Shown: positions 35,964 through 43,465 of the stretch, in pieces
Numbering within the stretch: the first letter of the stretch is position 1
How the letters are laid out: each line of letters begins with the position of its first letter
From: Bacteroidota bacterium
Lineage (GTDB): Bacteria > Bacteroidota > Bacteroidia > B-17B0 > Aurantibacillaceae
Assembly: GCA_016711805.1 (NCBI GenBank)
Contig: JADJSH010000009.1
Location: 124,001-188,000, forward strand
Reading direction: 5' to 3'
Length of the DNA: 64,000 bases
The notes under the pieces: model-generated
Database searches by the model: none
Told to the model about the DNA's origin: nothing
What the model saw: the letters and a program-made list of their open reading frames with translations, nothing else
Program-made: the position numbers and the translations under genes

Positions 35964-36977
35964 ATGAAAATTAGAAAATTAACCGAAAGTTTTAAAGCAC
36001 AACGTTTTGTGTTGGTTGTTGCGTTATTTATAATTGGGTGTTATAGCACGCAATGTCAAAACGCGAATCATACCGAAAGTGCGAATAAAACATCAACTAT
36101 TAAAAAAGATACACCTATGAAACTAAATCCATTAAACGAACAAGAACAATATGTTATTTTACGTAAAGGAACTGAAAGACCATTTACAGGTGAATACACG
36201 GATAAATTTGATAAAGGGACTTATATATGTAAGCAATGTAATGCCCCACTTTACGAATCTGATTCAAAATTTCATTCGGGTTGTGGTTGGCCTAGTTTTG
36301 ACGATGAAATAAAAGGGGCGGTTAAAAAAACAGTGGATGCCGACGGACAAAGAACAGAAATTACTTGCGCTAATTGCGGAGGACATTTAGGTCATGTGTT
36401 TTATGGAGAAGGCTTAACGGACAAAAATACGCGTCATTGTGTAAATTCTACTTCAATGTTATTTGTTGAAGGAAGCGCTTCTAAGAAAGAAAGCGTGTCT
36501 ACTAAAGCTATTTTTGCAGGCGGTTGTTTTTGGGGAGTAGAGTATTATTTTCAACATGCTAAAGGTGTATTAAGCACTAAAGTGGGCTATATCGGTGGAC
36601 ATACTCAAAATCCTACATATAAGGAAGTGTGCGCTCATACAACAGGTCATGTAGAAGCATTAGAAGTAACTTTTGATCCGTCTCAAACTAGTTATGAAGA
36701 ATTGGCGAAATTGTTTTTTGAAATTCATGATCCCACACAAGCAAACGGACAAGGAAACGACGTTGGTCCGCAATATTTATCCGAAATATTTTATTTTGAC
36801 GATGCTCAAAAAGCGACTTGCGAAAAATTGATAGCACAATTACAAATTAAAGGATACAAAGTGGCCACGAAATTAAGAAAGACTTCTACTTTTTGGCCCG
36901 CAGAAGATTATCATCAACAATACTACGAAAAAGAGGGTGGCACACCTTATTGCCACCGACGAGTATCCCGATTTTAA
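35964..36977 (+). CDS. msrBA: Methionine sulfoxide reductase MsrB-MsrA fusion lipoprotein
   Basis: This 337-residue bifunctional enzyme repairs both epimers of oxidised methionine. It begins with a hydrophobic segment ending in a lipobox (LFIIGC, Cys26), so it is probably an envelope lipoprotein. The MsrB half (about 55-168) has structural-zinc Cys pairs C89/C92 and C135/C138 and catalytic Cys159 (RHCVNS). The MsrA half (about 180-337) has catalytic Cys188 in AGGCFWG, GYIGGHTQNPTYKEVC and a Cys near the C-terminus. The B-before-A order is that of PilB-type fusions, but no thioredoxin domain is present, so an external reductant is needed. Confidence 0.92.
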   Translation: MKIRKLTESFKAQRFVLVVALFIIGCYSTQCQNANHTESANKTSTIKKDTPMKLNPLNEQEQYVILRKGTERPFTGEYTDKFDKGTYICKQCNAPLYESDSKFHSGCGWPSFDDEIKGAVKKTVDADGQRTEITCANCGGHLGHVFYGEGLTDKNTRHCVNSTSMLFVEGSASKKESVSTKAIFAGGCFWGVEYYFQHAKGVLSTKVGYIGGHTQNPTYKEVCAHTTGHVEALEVTFDPSQTSYEELAKLFFEIHDPTQANGQGNDVGPQYLSEIFYFDDAQKATCEKLIAQLQIKGYKVATKLRKTSTFWPAEDYHQQYYEKEGGTPYCHRRVSRF

Positions 36978-37009
36978 TAGCACTTATCGGTTAAATAGTA
37001 GCAGTTATT

Positions 37010-37040
37010 AAAAAGCCCCTCAATACTGTGGGGCTTTTTT
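37010..37040 (+). terminator. Intrinsic terminator after msrBA
   Basis: The 10-bp stem AAAAAGCCCC/GGGGCTTTTT with a T-run lies 33 bases after the msrBA stop codon. Confidence 0.85.
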
Positions 37041-37087
37041 GTTTTCTCTGCATATAATCCATACCTTGCCTATACGAATTGTAAATC

Positions 37088-39058
37088 ATGCATTATTTTA
37101 GGTTAATTATCCTTTTCATAGTATTTAATGTCAACGGGTTTTCTCAAGGAAATACGATTGAATCTTTAAAATCTTCTTTAAATACTTCCAAAAACGACAC
37201 CATCCGTTGTGATGTTTTAGATCAACTCATTGAAATTGCTGCCGATGGCGAATGGCAAAAATACAATGAGCAAATGAAGCAAGTAGCTTTAAAAAACCTT
37301 GCTTTAAAACCAACAGGAAGACTTTTAGTAGTTTATAGTAAGTATTATGCTACCGCACTTCATAATCAAGGAATTATTTATTCGGAACAAACTAATGATG
37401 ATAAAGCTGTTGAATATTTTAATAAGGCAATTGAGGTTAGTAAGCAGTCGGGTAATAAAAATGAAATGGCTATTTCGCTGCAAGCTATTGCACAAATTGA
37501 TATTAGAAAGGGAAATAATACGAAGGCATTAAATCAATTATATGAGTGTTTAAAAATATTTGAAGAAACTGGCGATGAAATTGGTGTGGCTGATGTGCAT
37601 CTAAGCATCGGTGATATTTGTTATTTGCAACAAGAATATAAAAAAGCCATTGAACATCATCTAAAAAGTAGAGAACTTTACATTAAAAATAATTATGAGG
37701 TAGCTATTAGCACTATTAATTTTAAAATTGGTGTTGATTATAATGCGTATAAAGATTACCCAAAAGCTTTGGAGTATTTGCAAAAGAGTATTGATGCCGT
37801 TGAAAATTCAGAAATTGGTGTTAATTCGGTGGCATATTTAAATATCGCTCAAATTTATATCTATCAAAATAAATACGATAAGGCTTTAACATACGCTTTA
37901 CAAGGATTAAGTATTGCAGAAGGTATGCAAAATAAAGTGGAGATGAATCATAGTCACATTATTTTAAGTAGAATTTTCGGTTCTCAAAAAAAATACCCTT
38001 TAGCTATTTCTCATGGAGAAGACGCTTTAAAAATAGGTCAAGAGATTAATCATCCTGCCGAAATTACGATGGCGGCTAATCAATTGTACTTAATTTACAA
38101 GGAAACTAATCAGGAAGGAAAAGCCTCTAAGTATCACGAAATTTATATTGAAGCAAAAAACACCTTAGATAATCAAGAATCAAAAAATGCTTTGTTGGAA
38201 CAAAAATTAAAGTATGAGTTTGAGAAAAAAGAATTAATCACAAAATCAGAAAATGAAAAAAAGTTAGACGCCTTAAATGCTGCTAATGAAAAAAGTAATT
38301 TGATGAAAAATATCTGGTTAATTGTATTTGCTTCCATACTAATTTTATTAGCAGTAAGTGCATTTTTTTTATATAGAAACTTCAAACAAAAAAGTATTAT
38401 CAATGCTCAGAAAAATAATTTATTAAAACAAAAATTGTTGGTTTCTCAAATGAATCCTCACTTTATTTTTAATTCTCTAAATGCTATTCAAAACTATATT
38501 TTTAAACAAGATAGTTTAAAAGCGGGCGATTATTTAGCTCAGTTTTCTGAGTTAATTCGTATGATACTGGATTACTCTCGTAAAGATTATATTTCAGTAG
38601 AAGCAGAAGTGAAATTGTTAAACACTTATTTAGAATTACAAAAGCTACGTTTTGAAAGTAAGTTTGATTACACGATTACTATTGATAAAAAAATTGATAG
38701 AGATAGCATTAGTATTCCCCCTATGCTGGCTCAACCTTTTATTGAAAATGCGATTGAGCATGGTATTTTTTATAAAAAAGATAAGGGTAGAGTGGATGTT
38801 AGATTATTTTATGAAGATAATTTTTTGATTTATGAAATAGAAGATGATGGTGTTGGAATGGAAGAGGCAATGAAACTGAAAAATAAATTAAAATCATCTT
38901 ATGAATCTTTAGCTACCATAATTACTAAAGAACGCATGACAAGTTTAAATGAACAAACTAAAGGAAATGTTGAGATTGAAATAGTGGATAAAAAAACATT
39001 ATCTCCAGAAAATTCAGGAGTAAAAGTAAAATTTATTGTTCCCTATAAAGCAAAATAA
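37088..39058 (+). CDS. TPR sensor histidine kinase, LytS/YehU type (His_kinase family)
   Basis: The 656-residue inner-membrane sensor has a signal peptide (MHYFRLIILFIVFNVNGFSQ). About eight TPR units fill the extracytoplasmic half. A charged coiled coil, a span (IWLIVFASILILLAVSAFFLY) and a His_kinase domain with His458 in QMNPHFIFNSLNAIQNYIF follow. The ATPase half has PPMLAQPFIENAIEHGI and EDDGVGM. It is followed after 6 bases by its LytTR response regulator, so the two form a two-component system. The stimulus is unknown; the TPRs suggest it is read through protein contact. Confidence 0.93.
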   Translation: MHYFRLIILFIVFNVNGFSQGNTIESLKSSLNTSKNDTIRCDVLDQLIEIAADGEWQKYNEQMKQVALKNLALKPTGRLLVVYSKYYATALHNQGIIYSEQTNDDKAVEYFNKAIEVSKQSGNKNEMAISLQAIAQIDIRKGNNTKALNQLYECLKIFEETGDEIGVADVHLSIGDICYLQQEYKKAIEHHLKSRELYIKNNYEVAISTINFKIGVDYNAYKDYPKALEYLQKSIDAVENSEIGVNSVAYLNIAQIYIYQNKYDKALTYALQGLSIAEGMQNKVEMNHSHIILSRIFGSQKKYPLAISHGEDALKIGQEINHPAEITMAANQLYLIYKETNQEGKASKYHEIYIEAKNTLDNQESKNALLEQKLKYEFEKKELITKSENEKKLDALNAANEKSNLMKNIWLIVFASILILLAVSAFFLYRNFKQKSIINAQKNNLLKQKLLVSQMNPHFIFNSLNAIQNYIFKQDSLKAGDYLAQFSELIRMILDYSRKDYISVEAEVKLLNTYLELQKLRFESKFDYTITIDKKIDRDSISIPPMLAQPFIENAIEHGIFYKKDKGRVDVRLFYEDNFLIYEIEDDGVGMEEAMKLKNKLKSSYESLATIITKERMTSLNEQTKGNVEIEIVDKKTLSPENSGVKVKFIVPYKAK

Positions 39059-39064
39059 AAAAAT

Positions 39065-39811
39065 ATGATTAAAGCAATTGTTATTGATGACGAAACAAAC
39101 AATCAGGAATTGATTTGTAATTTATTAAGCTCTTATGCCGAAAATATTCAAGTGGCATCTGTTGCAGGCTCTGTTGAGGACGGATATCAAGCTATTGTTG
39201 AACATCAGCCCGATTTAGTGTTTTTAGATATTCAAATGCCCGATGGAACCGGCTTTGATTTATTGAAGAAATTTGAAAAAATTAATTTCAAAGTTATTTT
39301 TGTAACAGCCCATCAGGAGTATGCTATTGAAGCGTTTAAGTACAGTGCCTTAGATTATTTATTGAAGCCTTTATCGCCTTCTAATTTAATTTCTGCAATT
39401 AAAAAAGTGGAAGAATCATTTAATAGTGATGAATTAAATTTGAAATTGAAAACACTATTGAGCAATATTACCGAGCCGGCGAAAACTAAACGTAAAATTG
39501 TTTTAAAAACAATGGAGCGTATTTATTCGGTGGATTTAAATGATGTCATTCGTTTTGAATCGGATGGAGGATATACGAAGGTTTATTTATTAGACGGTAA
39601 ACGAATCATGGTATCTCGCACCATGAAAGAGTTTGATGATTTATTAACGGATGTAGGCTTTTTAAGAGTACACAATTCGCATTTAATTAATATGAATTAT
39701 TTATTTTGTTTTGAAAAAACAGAAGGGCATATAGTGATGAAAGACGATTCGATTGTGCCTGTTTCTAACAGAAAAAAAGAGCAATTATTAGAGTTGCTGA
39801 ATATGATTTAG
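39065..39811 (+). CDS. LytTR-family response regulator
   Basis: The 248-residue regulator pairs with the preceding kinase. The receiver domain has acidic residues DDE at 8-10 and the phospho-acceptor Asp55 (VFLDIQMPDGTG), with the conserved Thr and Lys (FVTAHQ, DYLLKPLS). After a linker, residues about 140-245 form a LytTR DNA-binding domain (ERIYSVDLNDVIRFESDGGYTKVYL, RVHNSHLINMNYL). It should bind paired direct repeats near target promoters; none can be assigned here. Confidence 0.94.
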   Translation: MIKAIVIDDETNNQELICNLLSSYAENIQVASVAGSVEDGYQAIVEHQPDLVFLDIQMPDGTGFDLLKKFEKINFKVIFVTAHQEYAIEAFKYSALDYLLKPLSPSNLISAIKKVEESFNSDELNLKLKTLLSNITEPAKTKRKIVLKTMERIYSVDLNDVIRFESDGGYTKVYLLDGKRIMVSRTMKEFDDLLTDVGFLRVHNSHLINMNYLFCFEKTEGHIVMKDDSIVPVSNRKKEQLLELLNMI

Positions 39812-39955
39812 TAAATTCTAGTTGTTTGTGACTTCAACCCCGCTTTTTTAGTTTTCTAATAGCTTAAAATTAAATTGCTACAAATTATAGCAACGTGATG
39901 TTGTAATATGTAGTAATTTTATTAAAAGATTTTTGTTAACTAAATAGTAAATGCC

Positions 39956-40618
39956 ATGAATATTAGAAATCACAATTCAACTGCTCAACAGGCTCAGTTA
40001 TCCTTGTTTTCTGAAGCTAAGAAAGAAAGTCCTGTATTAGATACAGTACATCAGTATTTTTTTATTATATCGCCACCAGAGGCGATTAAAAGCAAAGTTA
40101 AATTACTAAAACATAAATTGCATCGAGAAATTGGTTTAAGTGACTACAACTTAAATTCTTCCGAAATTATTTCATTAATGTCATTTCACACGATGCGCCC
40201 AGTTAACGACCGTTTTATTCAAGCTGTACAGCAATTGTTTTCTAATAATCAACCATTTCAAATTCATGTGAGTGGTTTTGATCATTTTGAACACGGCACA
40301 TCTTCTAATACCATATACGCTAAATTAGAAAACTCAGAACAAATTGTGAAGTTGTATCAAGAATTACACGTTTTATTGGGATTAAGAGTGCGTTCCTTTG
40401 TGCCGCATTTAACTATAGGAAAAGCAGTACCTCGCGCTCATTTCAAAAAAAGTTTTTCAATGATAAAAAATCATTCCTTCGAAGAAAAATTTACTTGCAA
40501 TCAAGTTACTATTTTAGAAAGAAGATTGCAAAATGGAGTAGTGGGTAAGTATCAGGTTTTAAAGGAGATTAGGTTTGAGAGTCCAAATTTCCCTCAAGGC
40601 CCAATCCCTCACCCTTAA
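39956..40618 (+). CDS. 2H phosphoesterase superfamily protein (2'-5' RNA ligase-like)
   Basis: This 220-residue protein has the two signature tetrapeptides of the 2H family: HTMR at 78-81 (SFHTMRP) and HLTI at 151-154 (VPHLTIGK). Members act on 2',3'-cyclic or 2'-5' RNA bonds; the substrate here is unknown. The N-terminal 30 residues are polar and probably unstructured. The last 12 residues (SPNFPQGPIPHP) are encoded by a palindromic repeat that covers the end of the gene, so the original C-terminus has probably been replaced. Confidence 0.82.
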   Translation: MNIRNHNSTAQQAQLSLFSEAKKESPVLDTVHQYFFIISPPEAIKSKVKLLKHKLHREIGLSDYNLNSSEIISLMSFHTMRPVNDRFIQAVQQLFSNNQPFQIHVSGFDHFEHGTSSNTIYAKLENSEQIVKLYQELHVLLGLRVRSFVPHLTIGKAVPRAHFKKSFSMIKNHSFEEKFTCNQVTILERRLQNGVVGKYQVLKEIRFESPNFPQGPIPHP

Positions 40619-40693
40619 TCCCTCTCCCTTTGGGAGAGGGAAACGCATGCTCCCTTCTCCCAAAGGGAGAAGGGTTGGGGATGAGGGAAATTT
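40583..40693. repeat. Foldback element with perfect 13-bp terminal inverted repeats and two inner hairpins
   Basis: The ends CAAATTTCCCTCA (40583-40595) and TGAGGGAAATTTG (40681-40693) are perfect inverted repeats. Inside are two perfect hairpins: CCCTCTCCC/GGGAGAGGG (40619-40639) and CCCTTCTCCC/GGGAGAAGGG (40651-40673). The element is far richer in G+C than its surroundings. It overlaps the last 36 bases of the 2H phosphoesterase gene and ends 35 bases before the DUF559 gene. Confidence 0.85.
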
Positions 40694-40728
40694 GAAAACA
40701 AACACCTAAACTGCATATTAATTTCATT

Positions 40729-41121
40729 ATGAAACTTATTATAAACCAATCTTACTGCGCTTTACCTTATATTTTTGATAATGCAAAAGTACTTCGTCAA
40801 AGAAGCACAAAGGCAGAACAACATTTATGGAAAATGATTCGTAATAGGCAACTAATGGGTTTTAAGTTTAGGCGGCAACATCCATTGAAATATTTTATTG
40901 CCGATTTTTATTGCCATGAAGTACTATTAGTAATTGAATTGGATGGAAGCATACATGAAATAGAAAACGTAAAACAATATGATCAACAACGAGAAACAAT
41001 AATTACCGAATTAGGAATTACGGTGATGAGATTTAGCAATGACGCTGTTTTTTTAGAAGCGGATAAGGTGATTGAAAAAATAGAAGCGCATTTAATGAAG
41101 TGCAAGAGCTTATTGCATTAA
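40729..41121 (+). CDS. DUF559 (Vsr-like) endonuclease-fold protein
   Basis: The 130-residue protein has the DUF559 pattern. RSTKAEQHLWKMIRNRQLMGFKFRRQHP comes first, then the catalytic-like core FIADFYCHEVLLVIELDGSIHE, QYDQQRETIITELGI and VMRFSNDAVF. The fold is that of very-short-patch repair endonucleases, but the function of DUF559 proteins is not established. It starts 35 bases after a strong foldback element and overlaps the convergent RluA-type gene by 12 bases. The pairing with a palindromic repeat suggests a mobile or repeat-maintained unit. Confidence 0.85.
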   Translation: MKLIINQSYCALPYIFDNAKVLRQRSTKAEQHLWKMIRNRQLMGFKFRRQHPLKYFIADFYCHEVLLVIELDGSIHEIENVKQYDQQRETIITELGITVMRFSNDAVFLEADKVIEKIEAHLMKCKSLLH

Positions 41122-41769
41122 TATATTATCGAAGCCACTATTTATAGCCTCAAAAACCATTTCTTCTTTAGTTACAGGATGCTCAATAATTAATTTGGCG
41201 GCGTGCAAAGCAATTGCATTTGTTTGGTAAGGTTCTGTTGAACCGTAAAGTTCATCACCCAATATAGGGCAGCCAATGCTAGCTAATTGCACTCTTATTT
41301 GATGATATTTTCCTGTATGCAATTTTATGTTCCATAAGTAATACTTGCCTTGAGGTTGAACTGTGTATTCTAATTTCGCTTTTTCAGCAAACTCAGTTCC
41401 TTCAAGCACCAGTGCTGCTTTCTTTTTTTCTTTGCGATGCCAATGTTCTAAAATTCCTGCTTTTTTTTCAGGTGCTTTATCTGTTAATGCCACATAATAT
41501 TTCGAAACTTGTCTTTGTGCAAATTGCTCACTCAAATTTCTTAAATGTTCTTTTTGTTTGGTAAATAAAACAATGCCGCTGGTTACTCTATCTAAACGAT
41601 GTAAGTGTTGCGCATAAGGATTTTTATCGCCCGTTTTTTCTTTTAAATAATTTTTGACTTGCTGCAATAAATTAGGGTGATTGTTTCGATCAGGTTCAAC
41701 CATCAAACCACGAGGCTTGTTGCAAACGAGTAAAATAGCGTCTTCGTATATAATTTGGAGTTCGGACAT
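41110..41769 (-). CDS. RluA-family RNA pseudouridine synthase
   Basis: The 219-residue enzyme isomerises uridine to pseudouridine in rRNA or tRNA. It has the catalytic Asp60 in HRLDRVTSG, the N-terminal VCNKPRGLMV, KYYVALTD, and HTGKYHQIRVQLASIGCPILGDELYG near the end. No S4 domain is present, so it resembles the short TruC/RluA branch. The exact target uridine cannot be told. Its last 12 bases overlap the end of the DUF559 gene on the other strand. Confidence 0.92.
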   Translation of the reverse strand: MSELQIIYEDAILLVCNKPRGLMVEPDRNNHPNLLQQVKNYLKEKTGDKNPYAQHLHRLDRVTSGIVLFTKQKEHLRNLSEQFAQRQVSKYYVALTDKAPEKKAGILEHWHRKEKKKAALVLEGTEFAEKAKLEYTVQPQGKYYLWNIKLHTGKYHQIRVQLASIGCPILGDELYGSTEPYQTNAIALHAAKLIIEHPVTKEEMVFEAINSGFDNILMQ

Positions 41770-41777
41770 TAATTAAA

Positions 41778-42842
41778 TTATTTTTTGATATAATTCACTA
41801 ATGGCTTACTGTTTTCAAGGGCTTGTATTCTAACTCTCATCTTTCCCTTATTTTGCATGGAAAAATGATTTGAAATATCCATATATTTATCTATAAAGTC
41901 ATTTGTGTTTTCATCTTTTTGATAGTAGTACATTTCAATTTGATAACAATTATTATGTTCAAATATTTCTTTCAATAATACTCGATCAGATAGTCCACAT
42001 GAATGACCAAATATATGAACCTTAAATGGATTACCTAGATAGGTTATCAAGTTTTGATAGTTGTTAGTATACGCATATCCAAAAGACTTAATGAATTTTA
42101 AGTATTCTTTATTTTGCAGCTTTTCAAGTTTTTCATAATGCTCGTCAGTCTCATCCCCATATCCAAATATGATATTTTCCTCTTTATGATTAAGTAAACC
42201 ATGTATATTAATTAATTTTATTTGATTAGCTTTTGATGATATTTTATCTTCATTAAAATATTTTTCAATAAAAGATGTGTAATTGAAGTTTATGAAATAA
42301 ATGCTGTCACTATTTAGCAATTCATTTGACATATTTTGTAAATGCAATAAAATATCATTATTTAATAAAAAAGATTGTTTTTCTTGAAGTTTTAAATATT
42401 CAATAAGTTTTGTTTTTAAAAATCGAAATGCTAGGTTTAACTTTGCTACATCTTCTGTTCTATTTTGGCTACTTTTTGTAATGTCATTAAAAATAGAAAT
42501 AAGATTTCTATAATATGAGTTTTCGATATCTACCCATCTTTTTTCTTGAATGTTTGAAAACAAATTGTTAATGAATTCCGGATGAATATTATATGCGTAG
42601 ATAGTGTTTTCAATTTTTTTGAAGATTTCTAATGGATTATTTGATAATTCTCCATTTTTAAATATTGAAATACCTGCATAATTTGTATTTGGGGAAATTG
42701 AAATGATGTCGTCCTCATAGTATTGTTTTTCCTCAACAGCTTCCCCGATATTTTTTAAATACCAGGTTAAAAAATCTATATAACTGGTTTTTAATCCATG
42801 GGCTAAATCAAAACCATTTCCTATTAAAACTATGTGATTCAT
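41778..42842 (-). CDS. AbiH-family phage abortive-infection protein
   Basis: The 354-residue protein starts with the AbiH signature MNHIVLIGNGFDLAHGLKTSYIDFL. Further AbiH segments are IYFINFNYTSFIEKYF, INIHG, NIIFGYGDE and KVHIFGHSCGLSDRVLL. AbiH proteins protect against some phages by abortive infection; the biochemical activity is not settled. It is a single gene with no partner toxin or antitoxin. It lies between a housekeeping RluA-type gene and two tRNA genes, a common site for acquired defence genes, and is even more AT-rich than its neighbours. That suggests acquisition. Confidence 0.85.
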   Translation of the reverse strand: MNHIVLIGNGFDLAHGLKTSYIDFLTWYLKNIGEAVEEKQYYEDDIISISPNTNYAGISIFKNGELSNNPLEIFKKIENTIYAYNIHPEFINNLFSNIQEKRWVDIENSYYRNLISIFNDITKSSQNRTEDVAKLNLAFRFLKTKLIEYLKLQEKQSFLLNNDILLHLQNMSNELLNSDSIYFINFNYTSFIEKYFNEDKISSKANQIKLINIHGLLNHKEENIIFGYGDETDEHYEKLEKLQNKEYLKFIKSFGYAYTNNYQNLITYLGNPFKVHIFGHSCGLSDRVLLKEIFEHNNCYQIEMYYYQKDENTNDFIDKYMDISNHFSMQNKGKMRVRIQALENSKPLVNYIKK

Positions 42843-42891
42843 TAATCTCTTAGATGTTTTAAATAAAGTTAATTATAATAGGTATATAAAC

Positions 42892-42920
42892 AAAAAAGCC
42901 TCTCATTTTCAGGCTTTTTT
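42892..42920 (-). terminator. Terminator for the tRNA-Gly/tRNA-Leu transcript
   Basis: A perfect 10-bp stem AAAAAAGCCT/AGGCTTTTTT lies 33 bases past the end of tRNA-Leu on the minus strand, with a T-run on that strand. It separates the tRNAs from abiH. Confidence 0.8.
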
Positions 42921-42953
42921 GATGAGTCAAGTCTGGTAAGGACTTGAGCGGTG

Positions 42954-43037
42954 TACCCCAGACGGGACTTGAACCCGTACGTCCGCGAAGACACAGGATT
43001 TTAAGTCCTGCGTGTCTACCAATTCCACCACCGGGGC
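42954..43037 (-). tRNA. tRNA-Leu (anticodon UAA)
   Basis: The 84-base cloverleaf is read on the minus strand. It has acceptor GCCCCGG paired with CTGGGGT, D-loop TGGTGGAATTGGTAGACAC, anticodon arm with CTTAAAA (UAA), a long variable arm (class II, TGTCTTCGCGGACG) and TPsiC arm ACGGGTTCAAGTCCCGT. CCA is not encoded. It lies downstream of tRNA-Gly on the same strand, probably on one transcript. Confidence 0.95.
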
Positions 43038-43085
43038 ATTTACTTTGGTATTTTGTTTAAAAACAAGCTTTAAGGCTAGTTTTCG

Positions 43086-43158
43086 AGCGAAAGACGGGTC
43101 TCGAACCCGCGACCTTAACCTTGGCAAGGTTACGCTCTACCAACTGAGCTACTTTCGC
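43086..43158 (-). tRNA. tRNA-Gly (anticodon GCC)
   Basis: The 73-base tRNA is read on the minus strand. It has acceptor GCGAAAG/CTTTCGC, D arm AGCTCAGTTGGTAGAGC, anticodon loop TTGCCAA (GCC), and TPsiC arm GCGGGTTCGAGACCCGT. CCA is not encoded. It is 48 bases upstream of tRNA-Leu. The stretch 43159-43328 upstream of it shows no gene and presumably holds the promoter. Confidence 0.96.
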
Positions 43159-43328
43159 TTGTAATTTGATTTAAAAGAACAACCAATTTTATTAATCGGG
43201 AGTGCAAAGATATATGTTTTTTTGCTTTGACAAAATTTTTTTTAAAAAATATTTTCGATTGCCTATACCGTAAATAATTGTGGGTTAAAACCCTTGTTAA
43301 TAGGGCAATTGAATGGATGTGTCTTTTT

Positions 43329-43450
43329 GCGTGAGGGATGCAAGCTGAAAGCCTTTTGCCATTTTGAAGCTTCGACAAACTAAGTTCTGGAATGGCAAAA
43401 GCTTGAAGTGACAGCCCGACGGCGCCTGTATTTTGCGCTGGCACGCCCAA
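43329..43450 (+). repeat. Structured intergenic repeat, copy A (three copies in window)
   Basis: It begins GCGTGAGGGATGCAAGC and ends GCCCGACGGCGCC...GGCACGCCCAA, as do copies at 53107-53200 and (inverted) 60952-61046. The ends GCGTG/CACGC pair. Inside are a long hairpin (CTTTTGCCATT/AATGGCAAAAG) and a second hairpin (CGGCGC/GCGCTG). This copy has a longer central hairpin than the other two. It lies 15 bases downstream of the mutS stop codon. Confidence 0.8.
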
Positions 43451-43465
43451 ATATTTAATGAAAAA

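Noticed and set aside
42927..43127. Minus-strand ORF of 66 codons over the tRNA pair
   Set aside because: It is a translation of tRNA-Leu and its flanks, a known annotation artefact.
43130..43450. Minus-strand ORF of 106 codons between mutS and the tRNAs
   Set aside because: It runs through repeat copy A and into tRNA-Gly, and its end (SSSVGRA) is the translated tRNA. It has no family resemblance.
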